Source: Gemmatimonadota bacterium (GTDB lineage Bacteria > Gemmatimonadota > Gemmatimonadetes > Gemmatimonadales > GWC2-71-9). Taken from it: a stretch of 64,000 bases of DNA. Location of the stretch: NCBI GenBank assembly GCA_025357945.1, contig JANYLJ010000054.1, forward strand, positions 1 through 64,000, written 5' to 3'. Both the position numbers and the translations under genes were made by a program. Positions 11,553 to 21,620 of this stretch are shown one piece after another (the first letter of the stretch is position 1; each line of letters starts with the position of its first letter). The notes under the pieces were generated by a model. The model saw only the letters and a program-made list of their open reading frames with translations, did not search any database and was not told where the DNA came from.

Positions 11553-12544
11553 GCACCAGCGTCGCCGTGCTCGGCGCCGGCAGTTGGGGCACCGTTCTGG
11601 CCGACCTGCTGGCACGGAAGGGACACAACGTCCATCTCTGGGCATATGAATCCGATGTCGCGCGCTCGATCACGCTCGGCCATGAGAACACAGCCTTCCT
11701 GCCGGGCGTGGCACTCGCGCCAACCCTCCGCGCCACCGATGACCTCACCGCCGTGGTCCGTGGCGCATCCGTCATCTGTTCCGTCGTGCCGAGTCACGTG
11801 TCGCGCAGCACGTGGATGACCATCGCCCCGCAGGTCGCCCAGGGTACTCGCCTGGTGTGCGCCAGCAAGGGAATCGAGACGGACTCGCTCTGCCTCATGG
11901 GCGAGGTCGCCGCGCAATCCTTGCCGCACGCCGTGTTCATCGCGCTGTCCGGCCCGAGCTTCGCCGAAGAGGTACACGCGGGACACCCGACCGCGATTGT
12001 CGCTGCGTCGCGCGACGCGGCGGCCGCCGCCGAAACGCAGCAGCTGTTCTCGACACCCACGTTCCGCGTGTACTCGAGCGATGATGTCGTTGGGGTCACC
12101 CTCGGTGGTTCGCTCAAGAACACGATCGCAATTGCCGCGGGGATTCTTGACGGCCTCGGCCTTGGCAACAATCCGCGCGCTGCGCTGCTTACGCGCGGAC
12201 TCGCCGAGATTGCCCGCCTCGGCGCCGCGCTGGGCGCCAATGCGGCAACGTTTGCCGGACTCGCGGGGATGGGTGACCTGATCCTCACATGTACCGGGGC
12301 GCTGTCGCGGAACCGCCAACTCGGTGTCGCGCTCGCCGGCGGAGCCACGCTCACCGAGTATCAGGCAACGCACCGTACGGCCATCGAAGGCGTGAACACC
12401 ACGCTCGCGGCATCACGCCTCGCGGAGCGCCATGGCGTCGAGATGCCGATTACCCGTCAGGTCGCGGCGGTACTGTTCGAACACGCGTCGCCGCGCGAGG
12501 CAATTCAGGCGTTGATGGAACGGACCCTCAAGGCGGAGCGGTGA
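11549..12544 (+). CDS. gpsA: NAD(P)-dependent glycerol-3-phosphate dehydrogenase
   Basis: VAVLGAGSWGTVLADLLARKGHNVHLWA, LSGPSFAEEV, GGSLKNTIAIAAGILDGLGLGNN; GTG start overlapping plsY stop. Confidence 0.97.
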   Translation: MSTSVAVLGAGSWGTVLADLLARKGHNVHLWAYESDVARSITLGHENTAFLPGVALAPTLRATDDLTAVVRGASVICSVVPSHVSRSTWMTIAPQVAQGTRLVCASKGIETDSLCLMGEVAAQSLPHAVFIALSGPSFAEEVHAGHPTAIVAASRDAAAAAETQQLFSTPTFRVYSSDDVVGVTLGGSLKNTIAIAAGILDGLGLGNNPRAALLTRGLAEIARLGAALGANAATFAGLAGMGDLILTCTGALSRNRQLGVALAGGATLTEYQATHRTAIEGVNTTLAASRLAERHGVEMPITRQVAAVLFEHASPREAIQALMERTLKAER

Positions 12545-13035
12545 GCATGACGTTACCGCAACCGATGCAACAGTTCTTCTCAATCGGTGAGGTCTGCGCA
12601 CTCACGGACCTCAAGCCCCACGTCCTGCGGTATTGGGAGAGCCAGTTCCGGTTTCTCAGCCCGGCGAAGAACCGCTCCGGCAACCGGGTGTACAAGGCGC
12701 GCGAAGTCGAGCTGATCATGCTCGTCAAGCACCTCCTCTACACCGAGAAGTTCACGATCGAGGGCGCCCGTTTGCGCCTCGATCAGTATCGCCGCACCGG
12801 CGACCTCAAGACAGCCGGTAGGCAGGCGATGCGATACGAGACCGTCCGCGAAGTGCGGCGCGGCCTCGATGACGTGCTTGCGGTGCTCGACGGCCGCGAG
12901 CCGGCCGTCCGGCCGATGCGCGCCGAAGCGGTCCTAGCGCCGGCGGCACCGGCTGTCACTACCGCGAAAGCCGGTCCCACGCTGGTGCGCGACCAGGCGT
13001 CCACCGGCAGCGAAGAGCAGCTCAGCCTGGCGTGA
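12541..13035 (+). CDS. MerR family transcriptional regulator
   Basis: FSIGEVCALTDLKPHVLRYWESQFRFLSPAKNRSGNRVYKAREVELI; start GTG 12541 or ATG 12547. Confidence 0.92.
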   Translation: MSMTLPQPMQQFFSIGEVCALTDLKPHVLRYWESQFRFLSPAKNRSGNRVYKAREVELIMLVKHLLYTEKFTIEGARLRLDQYRRTGDLKTAGRQAMRYETVREVRRGLDDVLAVLDGREPAVRPMRAEAVLAPAAPAVTTAKAGPTLVRDQASTGSEEQLSLA

Positions 13036-13041
13036 CCGGCG

Positions 13042-14034
13042 TCAGGTTTCAGCGGTGGACTTCTTGGCGTCTCCCATAAGCAGCAGCGCCATCAGCCCGA
13101 TCGCCATCCACGCCAACTCGCGCACCCGGCTCAGCAACGCCGCCGACGTCCCCATCTTCGGGTCGAGGCCGAGCCAGGCGAACACCAGGTACGCGCCCCC
13201 TTCCTTCGAACCCATCTCGAACGGCATGAAGAAGAGCAGGTTCGTGATGAGGGACGACATATTCGCCACCACGTACGCTCGCGGGAAATCGAGGCCGAGG
13301 CCGAGGCCGTAGAAGATGATCGTGTACTCGAACGTGCACAGGATGCGGCCAGCCACCTCGGTCGCCAGTGCCCACTTGAACTGGCCTGGCGCCGCATGGA
13401 TCGCCGTGAGCTCGCGATCGAGTTCCTGCAGACGCCCGCGATTCTGCTCGAGACGCGTCGCCAGCCGGCGTAACGGCCCCAGCCTCCCGAGTAGCGCCAC
13501 GCCTCGCTCAAAAATGCCGTCACGATGCTGCGACAGCAGAAAGAAGGCCGCCCCGGTGAAGGCAAGCGTCGCCGCGCCGAGCATCGCGAAGATCGCCGGC
13601 GTGTGCGGGAGCAGGATCGCGGCCGGGATCACCGCCGTGAGAAAAACGATGATATGCGATGTGGCGTGCAGGAAGCGGAAGCCGACCACTGAGCCGACTG
13701 CGCACCGGGTGCCGAGCAATGGGGTCGCCCCGGCCACCTTGAGCGGTTCGCCGCCCAGCGAGAACACCGGAGTGGCGTAGTTCATCGCGAACGAGCTGAT
13801 GGAGAGGAGGTAGGCCCGCCAGAAGGTAAATTCGGGCGGTCGATTCGGAATCAGGAGCTGCCAGGCTCGGGCGTTGCAGGCGTAGACCAATCCCCACAGC
13901 GCAATCAACGGACCGACCACCCAGGCGGAGTCGCGGAGACTGTGCCAGAGCAGCTCCGGCCCGCTGTGGATGATGACGACCGCCAGCACGACGGCACCGA
14001 GAACAAACGCGCCGATGCGGACGAACTTGTTCAT
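13042..14034 (-). CDS. Flippase-like (lysylphosphatidylglycerol synthase TM region / UPF0104) membrane protein
   Basis: Multi-pass protein with ALWGLVYACNARAW, FSLGGEPLKVAGATPLLG, LLFFMPFEMGSKEGGAYLVF. Confidence 0.75.
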   Translation of the reverse strand: MNKFVRIGAFVLGAVVLAVVIIHSGPELLWHSLRDSAWVVGPLIALWGLVYACNARAWQLLIPNRPPEFTFWRAYLLSISSFAMNYATPVFSLGGEPLKVAGATPLLGTRCAVGSVVGFRFLHATSHIIVFLTAVIPAAILLPHTPAIFAMLGAATLAFTGAAFFLLSQHRDGIFERGVALLGRLGPLRRLATRLEQNRGRLQELDRELTAIHAAPGQFKWALATEVAGRILCTFEYTIIFYGLGLGLDFPRAYVVANMSSLITNLLFFMPFEMGSKEGGAYLVFAWLGLDPKMGTSAALLSRVRELAWMAIGLMALLLMGDAKKSTAET

Positions 14035-15038
14035 CCGAACGTGACCCGACGCCCCTCGGCGGACGATCGAGACGCGGCGTCCAGCAGCGTGGCGACCCGT
14101 TCGATCTCCATCAGGCTCGCCTCGCTCTCGCCCCGATCGATCGCGTCGGCAAAGTCGCCGAGAATCCGGCTCATCCAGCCGGCGTATTCACGCTTTTCCA
14201 ACTGGGTGCTGAAGTCGGTCGTCTCGGTACGGCCGTCGCGCCGAACGAGACGCAGCAGTCCGCCCACCCACTCTACCATCCCTTCATCGCCAATGAAGCG
14301 GATCCGATTCTCCCGCTCCTGGCCCGCCCACGTCAACGTCAGTGTGGCGGTGCGCTGCCCGTAGTCGATCAGCAGGTGCGCCGTGTCTTCCACATCGTAA
14401 CTGCTGTGGCCCAAAGAGGTAAGGTGAGCCAGCATGGCATCCGGCATCCCGGCGACGTCGAGCAGCAGGTACAACAGGTGCGTGCCATGATCGAGCAGCA
14501 CACCACCGAGGCTGTTCTCTTTGCGCCCCCGCCAGGGCACACCGCCAGCGATCGCGCCGCGATCCGCCTCGGCGCGGTAGACGTGAAACTCCGCCAGGTG
14601 CCAGCGTCCGATGGCGCCAGCATCAAGCAACCCGCGCAGCGCAATCCAGGCCGGGTTCTGGCGGTACTGATGACAGGGGAAGAGGACGCGGTTCGCGGCC
14701 CGCGCGGCAGCAGCGAGTTCCCGCGCTTCGGGTGCATTCACGGCGACCGGTTTCTCGCAGAACACGTGCAGCCCGCGCGCGAGCGCATCGAGCACCAGAG
14801 CCCGGTGCGTGGCGGTTGGCGTGCAGATATCCACGAAGTCGATCGGACCAGTCGCCGCCGCCGCACTCAGTGACGCGTAGACCGGAAGACCACCGAGCTC
14901 GGGTGCCGGTTGGCGCGAATCCACCGCGCCAACGACCCGGAGCCGCGACGCGATCTGTGCGTCGTGGGTGTAGGCGGGGACGTGTGCCAGTCGCGCGACG
15001 CCACCGGCGCCGACGATTACTCCCTGCCGCAGCGTCAC
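14031..15038 (-). CDS. Gfo/Idh/MocA family oxidoreductase
   Basis: Rossmann VIVGAGGVARLAHVPAY; DICTPTATHRALVLDALARGLHVFCEKPVA; GGVLLDHGTHLLYLL; start set at GTG 15038. Confidence 0.9.
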   Translation of the reverse strand: MTLRQGVIVGAGGVARLAHVPAYTHDAQIASRLRVVGAVDSRQPAPELGGLPVYASLSAAAATGPIDFVDICTPTATHRALVLDALARGLHVFCEKPVAVNAPEARELAAAARAANRVLFPCHQYRQNPAWIALRGLLDAGAIGRWHLAEFHVYRAEADRGAIAGGVPWRGRKENSLGGVLLDHGTHLLYLLLDVAGMPDAMLAHLTSLGHSSYDVEDTAHLLIDYGQRTATLTLTWAGQERENRIRFIGDEGMVEWVGGLLRLVRRDGRTETTDFSTQLEKREYAGWMSRILGDFADAIDRGESEASLMEIERVATLLDAASRSSAEGRRVTFG

Positions 15039-15928
15039 TATGCCGCCTGGGCCAGCCGTTGCGCATCCGGGTGGAGGACCATCGCGGCGTGTCGTTCGTG
15101 GACGACGAGGATCGCGACGAGCACGCCGGACATTGGCACCAGCGTCACCCAGAGGAAGGCCGCAGGATGGCCGGGAACGACCGTCACCGCCAGCAGCAGG
15201 AACCGGATGTTCTGGCCGATCCAGGCGCATTGACGAACGACCGGCCGCTGCAGTTCAGCCCACCGGTCGGCCAAATCGGGGACGCGCAGGCCCGAGCGCA
15301 GGCGACGCACCAGCTCGAGCGATCGCGGTACCATCCTACCGGTGCGCTCCAGGTAGTTGTGATAGAAGCGGAGCTGCGCCGCCGCGACCGCGGTGTGCGC
15401 CGGGATGGCCGCCATGTCGTCGGCCAGGTTCAACTCGCCGCGGCCGCCCTCGGCAAGGTAGAGGTACAACTGCCGGATGTAGTCGACGGCGCCGCTCTGG
15501 CGGGCGTGGGCGAGTCCGGCCGCCACGCCCAGCGGTACGACCAGCCACCACGCCGCACCGGCGACGATCAGCCGGGCAATGAGGTGGCAGTACATGTTCG
15601 TGAAGCGCGCTCCGTCGGAGATGCCGTCAAGGATCTTTCCGAATCGGGTCGCGGTGCCGCGCATGCGGGCGAGCTGGCCATCGGCGCTGTCGAAGATATC
15701 GGATACGACAAACAGCGCGACACCGAGCGCGTTGAGCGCGACGCTGTTGTAGAAAAGCAGATGCCCAGCGGCCAGGCCAACGAGCAACGCCACCAGCGTC
15801 ACCTGGTCGGGGGAAACCGCCGTCGGCAGGCACGCCCGCGCGATCCGCAACCCGATTGGCCGGAAGAAGACTGTGTCAGTCCACTCCTCGATGGCCGGAC
15901 CCTTATCGAACGAGGCGTTCACTGGCAT
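15038..15928 (-). CDS. CDP-alcohol phosphatidyltransferase family protein
   Basis: DIFDSADGQLARMRGTATRFGKILDGISD matches the DGxxAR...GxxxDxxxD signature; multi-TM. Confidence 0.9.
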   Translation of the reverse strand: MPVNASFDKGPAIEEWTDTVFFRPIGLRIARACLPTAVSPDQVTLVALLVGLAAGHLLFYNSVALNALGVALFVVSDIFDSADGQLARMRGTATRFGKILDGISDGARFTNMYCHLIARLIVAGAAWWLVVPLGVAAGLAHARQSGAVDYIRQLYLYLAEGGRGELNLADDMAAIPAHTAVAAAQLRFYHNYLERTGRMVPRSLELVRRLRSGLRVPDLADRWAELQRPVVRQCAWIGQNIRFLLLAVTVVPGHPAAFLWVTLVPMSGVLVAILVVHERHAAMVLHPDAQRLAQAA

Positions 15929-17243
15929 CGCGGAGGACTCCTTCCATGATGGCGAGCGCCTCGAGCGCATCGCTCTCTTCAATGACGAGCGGCGGATTGA
16001 TGCGGACTTCCGGACTGTACAGCATCGAGAGCACACCGCGGGCGAGCAGCGCGTCGAAGATCTCCCGGGTGATCGTGCGGTCGAGCAGCTTGCCGGTCGC
16101 CGGATGCACCAGGTCCATGCCGATCATCAGCCCGCGTCCGCGCACGTCCCGCACGATCGGGATGTCACCTTCCCACGCCCGCATCACTGCGAGCATCTTC
16201 TCGCCGATGCGGTGGGCGCGGGACGGCAGGTCTTCCTCGAGCGTGATACTGATCGCGGCGAGGGCGGCCGCGGCCGCCAGCGGATTGCCACCGTAGCTCG
16301 ACGAGCTGCCGCTCGGATTGGCCCACGGCATCGAGAACGCGACCTTCTCGGTGGCAATGACACCGCTCATCGGGAAGCCGCCGCCGAACGCTTTTCCCAC
16401 GGTCATGATGTCGGGCACGATGCCATCGTGCTCGACGCCGAACAGCTTGCCGGTCCGCCCAAAGCCGGTGATCATCTCGTCGGCGATCAGCACGGCGCCG
16501 AGTTCGTCGGCGAGCTTGCGCAGTTCGCGGAGGAACCCCGGGGCCGGCACAATGTTGCCGGCGGTGCCCTGGATCGGCTCGACGATGATCGCGGCGACGT
16601 TGTTGGTGGTTTCCAACTGGATCTTGCGCCGCAGGAAGTGGATCGCGCGCTGGAGGCATTCCTGCGGCGACGCCGAGTTGAACTCATCGCGGGACGGGCT
16701 GGCATACGGCGAGAGATAGCAACCGGGCATCAGCGGCCCGAGGTCGTGCTTGAACGGGCCACCGAGCAACGGAAGCACACCACCGGTCTTGCCGTGATAG
16801 CCGCCCCAGAACGCGATCACCTCGGTCTTCTTGGTGTGCGACTTGGCCAGCCGGAGTGCGGCTTCCACGGCCTCGGCGCCGCTGGAGTAGAACTGGGTCC
16901 GGTTGCAGTCGCCGGGCGTGATGCTGGCAATCAACTTCACCAGTTCCGCGCGGTGCGCGGTGGCGAAGCTGCCCACATGCAACCGGGCCACCTGCTTTTG
17001 CAGCGCGGCGACATACTTCGGGTGACCATAGCCGAGACTTGCGACGCAAATACCGGCCATCAGGTCGATGTAGCGGTTGCCATCACGGTCCCACAGGATG
17101 GCTCCTTCGCCGCGATCGAACGCCAGCCGGCTGAAGAGCGCGACGCCCTGGGTGCCGGGTGCCGCGAACTCTGATTCTGCGGCAAATGTTGCCAGGGACT
17201 GCGGACCGGGCACGGTCGCGATCGGCGCCGTCGAAGTGGTCAT
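15903..17243 (-). CDS. Class III PLP-dependent aminotransferase
   Basis: GNRYIDLMAGICVASLGYGHPKYV, FYSSGAEAVEAALRLAK, IADEMITGFGRTGKLF, TVGKAFGGGFPMSGVI, SSSYGGNPLAAAAALA. Confidence 0.93.
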   Translation of the reverse strand: MTTSTAPIATVPGPQSLATFAAESEFAAPGTQGVALFSRLAFDRGEGAILWDRDGNRYIDLMAGICVASLGYGHPKYVAALQKQVARLHVGSFATAHRAELVKLIASITPGDCNRTQFYSSGAEAVEAALRLAKSHTKKTEVIAFWGGYHGKTGGVLPLLGGPFKHDLGPLMPGCYLSPYASPSRDEFNSASPQECLQRAIHFLRRKIQLETTNNVAAIIVEPIQGTAGNIVPAPGFLRELRKLADELGAVLIADEMITGFGRTGKLFGVEHDGIVPDIMTVGKAFGGGFPMSGVIATEKVAFSMPWANPSGSSSSYGGNPLAAAAALAAISITLEEDLPSRAHRIGEKMLAVMRAWEGDIPIVRDVRGRGLMIGMDLVHPATGKLLDRTITREIFDALLARGVLSMLYSPEVRINPPLVIEESDALEALAIMEGVLRDASERLVR

Positions 17244-18070
17244 CGAATGCTCCGTTGCATGGCGGAAGCCTCGGCGAGTTGTGCGATCGCGGCGGCGGCC
17301 TCCTGGCGCACCGGCGCGAAACTCGGCCAATCGTTGAGATCGACCAGCGTCGGGTGAGTCGGTGAGGGCACGACGGCGTCGCCGCCGAACACGTTCAAGC
17401 CGACCACCCGCGCCGCCGCAAAGGCGAGGCGGCGCAGGACGTTCAGATCCACCGTGTCGCTGTCCACCGGACGCCCATCCTCGCGAAAGGCGTGGAACAG
17501 CGAGCCATCACCCACGCCATAGAATTTGAGTACCGGACCGGGCACGTGCGCCTGCACCGCCACTTGCTTCACGCCACGGGCTCCGAAGCCCGCCAGAACC
17601 GACGCCAGTTCGTCGCGGCTGGTACGGACCACGTCGGTCGCTTGTTGCGCATGCACGTCGCCACGCTTGACCCAGAACTCGCCATCCGGCAACTCGGTTT
17701 CGAACATCGGCGCGTCGGTCGTCGGCAGCATCACGGTCAGCGGGAAGGGAAGGCCCGACGCGTCGAGCGTCCGCACCAACCGGTGACGGTGACATCCGAG
17801 GACAGTCGACGGCCGGTTGAGGATGCATGCGCCGCGTTCCTCGAGGTCGAGGAGATGCATCGAGGCGGCGCTCCCCTGGCACATGTTGAGGTAGAGATCC
17901 GCATCGGGAATGATGCCGGCTTCGACGTCGCGCTCGCCCAGCCGCTCGACCGCCCAGCCATTCTCGGCCAGTCGCGCCGTCGTCGCGTCCATGATCGCGG
18001 CGTCATTGTTCCGATGCCGGCCCGGTGAATACGTCGCGCTTCGGTAAATCGCCAACACCCGCATGGTCAT
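17240..18070 (-). CDS. ATP-grasp-like protein, function unknown
   Basis: ATP-grasp-like pattern: ERGACILNRPSTVLGCHRHRLVRTL, FWVKRGDVHAQ, VLKFYGVG, PTLVDLNDWPSFAP. Confidence 0.6.
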   Translation of the reverse strand: MTMRVLAIYRSATYSPGRHRNNDAAIMDATTARLAENGWAVERLGERDVEAGIIPDADLYLNMCQGSAASMHLLDLEERGACILNRPSTVLGCHRHRLVRTLDASGLPFPLTVMLPTTDAPMFETELPDGEFWVKRGDVHAQQATDVVRTSRDELASVLAGFGARGVKQVAVQAHVPGPVLKFYGVGDGSLFHAFREDGRPVDSDTVDLNVLRRLAFAAARVVGLNVFGGDAVVPSPTHPTLVDLNDWPSFAPVRQEAAAAIAQLAEASAMQRSIR

Positions 18071-18762
18071 GCCAGTTCTCTCCCGATCAGAGCGAGCGCG
18101 GCGTCCAGATCCGCGTTGGTATCGACGTCCACGATCTTGCGCACTTCGATCGCGCGGACACGATGCTTCCCTGCAATCAAACCGGCGAGAAATCCCCGCA
18201 GTCGTAATACGCCGGAGTCCACCGCACTGGATGCGGCCACCCGCGCAGCAGGCCCGAACCAGTAGACCCCGCCGGTCACCAGCGCCCGGGTCCCCCGCTG
18301 GCCGAATGCCCGCACGGTGCCATCGCGCGACACATCAGCCCAGAGCGGCGATTCATCCGCGACGAATGGCGTCACGGCGACGACCGCGTCTGCGTTACCC
18401 AACGCGACCAGCGCATCGCGATGCGCCGCGTCCCAATCCGCCGCCGGCATCACCGTGTCGACCAGCGTACAGAGGACGTCGCCGGTACCGATGGCCCGCA
18501 ACCCCGCAACCAGCGTGTGCAGGGACGTTGGCGTGCGAACCGCCACCACCTGCACCCGCGAGTCCGCAATCGCCGCGGCGACGGCGACGGCGAGATCTTC
18601 GCGCACCGCACACGTCACCGTCTCGCAGCCGACCCGGCGACATGCCGCAACCATCCGTGCCACCTGCGCCCGTCCGCCAATCGGCACCAGCGCCTTGGGC
18701 ACCGTCACACCGGTCGCCGCCAGGCGCGAACCTTCCCCGCCCGCCAGGATCAGCCCGTGCAT
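18067..18762 (-). CDS. Sugar-phosphate nucleotidyltransferase-like (NTP transferase) protein
   Basis: LILAGGEGSRLAATGVTVPKALVPIGG signature at N-terminus. Confidence 0.9.
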   Translation of the reverse strand: MHGLILAGGEGSRLAATGVTVPKALVPIGGRAQVARMVAACRRVGCETVTCAVREDLAVAVAAAIADSRVQVVAVRTPTSLHTLVAGLRAIGTGDVLCTLVDTVMPAADWDAAHRDALVALGNADAVVAVTPFVADESPLWADVSRDGTVRAFGQRGTRALVTGGVYWFGPAARVAASSAVDSGVLRLRGFLAGLIAGKHRVRAIEVRKIVDVDTNADLDAALALIGRELA

Positions 18763-19439
18763 CAGGCCGCCAGGACCATCGGGACCTGGTCGAAGCGCGC
18801 CACCCGCGCTGTCGGCGCAATCCCTACCGGCGATCGCCCGACCGGAGCCACCCAGCAGGTTCGCATGCCGAGCGTTGCCGCAGCGGCAATGTCGTTCGAC
18901 GGACTATCGCCGATCATCCAGCAACTCGCCACGTCGCGGTCGAGCGCGGCCAGCGTGACGTCAAAGATCCGGCGATCCGGCTTTCGGGCGCCCACCACTT
19001 CGGAGTCCGATACCACGTCAAACAGGTCGCCAAGTTCCAGTTCGTCGAGACACGGCTGCAGGTTCCCCTGATAGTTCGACACCACCGCGAGCCCGAAGTC
19101 GTCGGCCAGCTCCGCCAGAATCAGGCGGTTCCGTCCCGCGACCGCGACCGCGTCGGCGACGAACCGGGAGCGGACGGCGGCAGCGTCCAGACACCCGCCG
19201 TCGGGCAGTAACGCCGCAAGTAGATCCGCCTGGGCCGCGACGGTCGCGGAGTAGTCGAAACGCGCCACGCCAGGGAGCCGTGCCAGCTGTTCATCCGACT
19301 CGGCGAACGCCGTCCGGAACCGATGCCGGTCCGCTACGCCACCGGCGCGGACGTACAACCGGAAAAACCGGTCGACCCAGGGCTCGCCATCCGCGTCGAG
19401 CGTCCCGCCAAAGTCGATCAGCAGCGCGTTCGGGCCCAC
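18762..19439 (-). CDS. HAD family hydrolase
   Basis: LLIDFGGTLD, VVSNYQGNL, ARKPDRRIFDVTL, WMIGDSPSNDIAAAATLGMRTCWV. Confidence 0.93.
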   Translation of the reverse strand: MGPNALLIDFGGTLDADGEPWVDRFFRLYVRAGGVADRHRFRTAFAESDEQLARLPGVARFDYSATVAAQADLLAALLPDGGCLDAAAVRSRFVADAVAVAGRNRLILAELADDFGLAVVSNYQGNLQPCLDELELGDLFDVVSDSEVVGARKPDRRIFDVTLAALDRDVASCWMIGDSPSNDIAAAATLGMRTCWVAPVGRSPVGIAPTARVARFDQVPMVLAA

Positions 19440-19485
19440 AGTTCTCCGTCGCGTAGGTCAACAGCCCCACCGCTATCTTGGGGCG

Positions 19486-20241
19486 ATGCATATCCTAGTT
19501 GCAAATGATGACGGGATTCTGTCACCGGGCCTCCAGGTGCTGGCTGAGGCCTGCCAGACGGTTGGCCACGTCACGGTGGTGGCCCCGGACCGGGAGCAGA
19601 GCGCCCAATCGCACGCGCTGACAATGACCCGGCCCCTGCGGCCGATCGTCCGGCCCGATGGCAGCTGGCAGGTCGACGGGACGCCCACCGATTGTGTGCT
19701 CCTGGCCCTCGAAGCGCTGATGCCCCAACGGCCGGCCTTTGTGTTCAGCGGGGTCAATCACGGGCCGAACATGGGCGAGGACGTCCTCTACTCCGGCACG
19801 GTTTCGGCGGCAATGGAGGCCGTGGTCCTGGGGATTCCCGGGGTGGCCATTTCGTTCGCCGGGCACCGCGACGACCTGCTGGCGGGATACCGCGAGCGGC
19901 TTGCCGGCTTGGTGGGCCGGATCTGCTCGCTCACCGATTTCCCGAGGAACACGCTGCTGAACATCAACATCCCCCCGATCCCCGCCGACGAAGTGCGCGG
20001 CGTGCGGGTGGCGCGGCTCGGGTCACGGTTCTTCTCGGAGTCGGTTGCCCGGCAGAAAGACCCGTGGGGCAGGGAAGTGTTATGGATCGGCGGCGGCAAG
20101 ATCACCTGGACCGGCGACGAGGATACCGACCACGCAGCGGTAGCCGCCGGTTTTATCAGCATCACGCCGCTCCAACTCGACCTGACCAATCACCAGCTGC
20201 TCCAAACCGTTCGCGACTGGCGGCTTGAGGGTCCCGCGTGA
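19486..20241 (+). CDS. surE: 5'/3'-nucleotidase SurE
   Basis: ILVANDDGILSPGLQVLAEA, VVAPDREQSAQSHALTM, SGVNHGPNMGEDVLYSGTVSAAMEA. Confidence 0.97.
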   Translation: MHILVANDDGILSPGLQVLAEACQTVGHVTVVAPDREQSAQSHALTMTRPLRPIVRPDGSWQVDGTPTDCVLLALEALMPQRPAFVFSGVNHGPNMGEDVLYSGTVSAAMEAVVLGIPGVAISFAGHRDDLLAGYRERLAGLVGRICSLTDFPRNTLLNINIPPIPADEVRGVRVARLGSRFFSESVARQKDPWGREVLWIGGGKITWTGDEDTDHAAVAAGFISITPLQLDLTNHQLLQTVRDWRLEGPA

Positions 20242-20894
20242 CCGACGGGTTCGTCGGGTACCGCTCGCAGTTGGTCGAAACGCTGCAGGGGAAGGGTGTT
20301 CGCGACATGGCGGTGTTGCGGGCCGTCGCCACGATTCCCCGGCATCTCTTCGTCCCCGATCCGTTGCGACATCAGGCATACGACGACGTTGCACTGCCCA
20401 TCGGCAACGGGCAGACGATCTCGCAACCGTATGTCCAGGCGCGGTCGTGCGAACTGATGCGGCTGACCGGCCGCGAGCGGGTGCTCGAGATCGGCACCGG
20501 ATCGGGCTACCAGACCGCGCTGCTCTCGATGCTCGCAGAGAGCGTGTTCTCAATCGAGCGGATCGCCGATCTTGCGCGCCATGCGCATGAGGTGATTCGC
20601 GCCCTCGGACTCGACAACATCACCATCATGCACGGCGACGGCTCCCTCGGTTGGCGGCCGAATTCACCGTATGATGCGATCGTGGTCGCGGCGGCAAGCC
20701 CGGCGATTCCACAACCGCTCGTCGAACAGCTGGCGCCGGGTGGCCGTCTGGTCATTCCCGTCGGACCCCGGGATGCGCAGGTGCTCACCCTGGTAACGCG
20801 CCATCGGGAGGACACCGGCTATGAGTCAACGCCGGTCCACGACGTCCGTTTCGTTCCGCTTCTCGGCCAGTTCGGCTTCGCCGGGACCGGTTGA
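20238..20894 (+). CDS. pcm: Protein-L-isoaspartate O-methyltransferase
   Basis: PRHLFVPD, GNGQTISQPYVQA, VLEIGTGSGYQTALLS, PYDAIVVAAASPAIPQPLVEQLAPGGRLVIPVG. Confidence 0.96.
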   Translation: MTDGFVGYRSQLVETLQGKGVRDMAVLRAVATIPRHLFVPDPLRHQAYDDVALPIGNGQTISQPYVQARSCELMRLTGRERVLEIGTGSGYQTALLSMLAESVFSIERIADLARHAHEVIRALGLDNITIMHGDGSLGWRPNSPYDAIVVAAASPAIPQPLVEQLAPGGRLVIPVGPRDAQVLTLVTRHREDTGYESTPVHDVRFVPLLGQFGFAGTG

Positions 20895-21557
20895 ATGAGC
20901 GCGATTCACGCCTTTGTGGATTTCGTCCTGCACCTGGACCGGCACCTCGACGGGATCCTGCGGGACTACGGCGGGTGGACCTACGGCATCCTCTTCCTGA
21001 TCGTCTTCTGCGAGACCGGGCTGGTCGTCCTGCCGCTCTTGCCTGGGGACTCGCTCCTGTTCGCTGCCGGCAGCTTCGCCGCCCGCGGTTCACTGGATCC
21101 CTGGGTGCTCTTTGGCGGGCTCGCCCTCGCCGCGGTGGTGGGAGATAATCTCAATTACTGGATCGGCCGCCATATCGGACCCCGGGCGTTTTCGGGCAAG
21201 GTTCGCTTCTTCAAGCTCGAATATCTGGACCGCACCCGGAGGTTCTTCGCCAAACACGGCGCCCGGACGATCGTGCTGGCACGGTTCGTCCCGATCATCC
21301 GGACGTTCACGCCGTTCGTGGCCGGGGTAGGAGCGATGCCGTATGGCCGCTTCCTGGCCTACGACGTCGGCGGCGGGATCCTCTGGGTGGGGCTCTTCGT
21401 GTGGGCGGGATACTTCTTCGGAAACCTGCCGGTGGTACACCGAAACTTCTCGATCGTGATCATGGCGATCATCGTGATCTCGGCGTTGCCAATGACGATT
21501 GAGCTATTGCGAAACCGCCGGCGAACGACCGTTGAGCGCGACGAGAAAGTGGTTTAG
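20895..21557 (+). CDS. DedA family membrane protein
   Basis: FCETGLVVLPLLPGDSLLFAAGSFAA, GDNLNYWIGRHIG, ARFVPIIRTFTPFVAGVGAMPYGRFLAYDVGGGILW. Confidence 0.95.
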   Translation: MSAIHAFVDFVLHLDRHLDGILRDYGGWTYGILFLIVFCETGLVVLPLLPGDSLLFAAGSFAARGSLDPWVLFGGLALAAVVGDNLNYWIGRHIGPRAFSGKVRFFKLEYLDRTRRFFAKHGARTIVLARFVPIIRTFTPFVAGVGAMPYGRFLAYDVGGGILWVGLFVWAGYFFGNLPVVHRNFSIVIMAIIVISALPMTIELLRNRRRTTVERDEKVV

Positions 21558-21603
21558 GTCGTTCTCATGTAATGTAAATTGATATGTTACAATATCTTGC
21601 TGG

Positions 21604-21620
21604 TTTTACATCTAGTAAAA
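21604..21620. repeat. Inverted repeat TTTTAC-atcta-GTAAAA in an AT-rich island upstream of tRNA-Arg
   Basis: Perfect 6-bp stem, 5-nt loop, within the AT-rich stretch about 21565-21625. Confidence 0.7.

Noticed and set aside
21565-21592. Possible second dif-like site (catgtaatgtaaattgatatgttacaat)
   Set aside because: Needs gaps to align with dif; best ungapped XerD arm is only about 7/11 and the XerC arm is poor. Probably chance in an AT-rich stretch.
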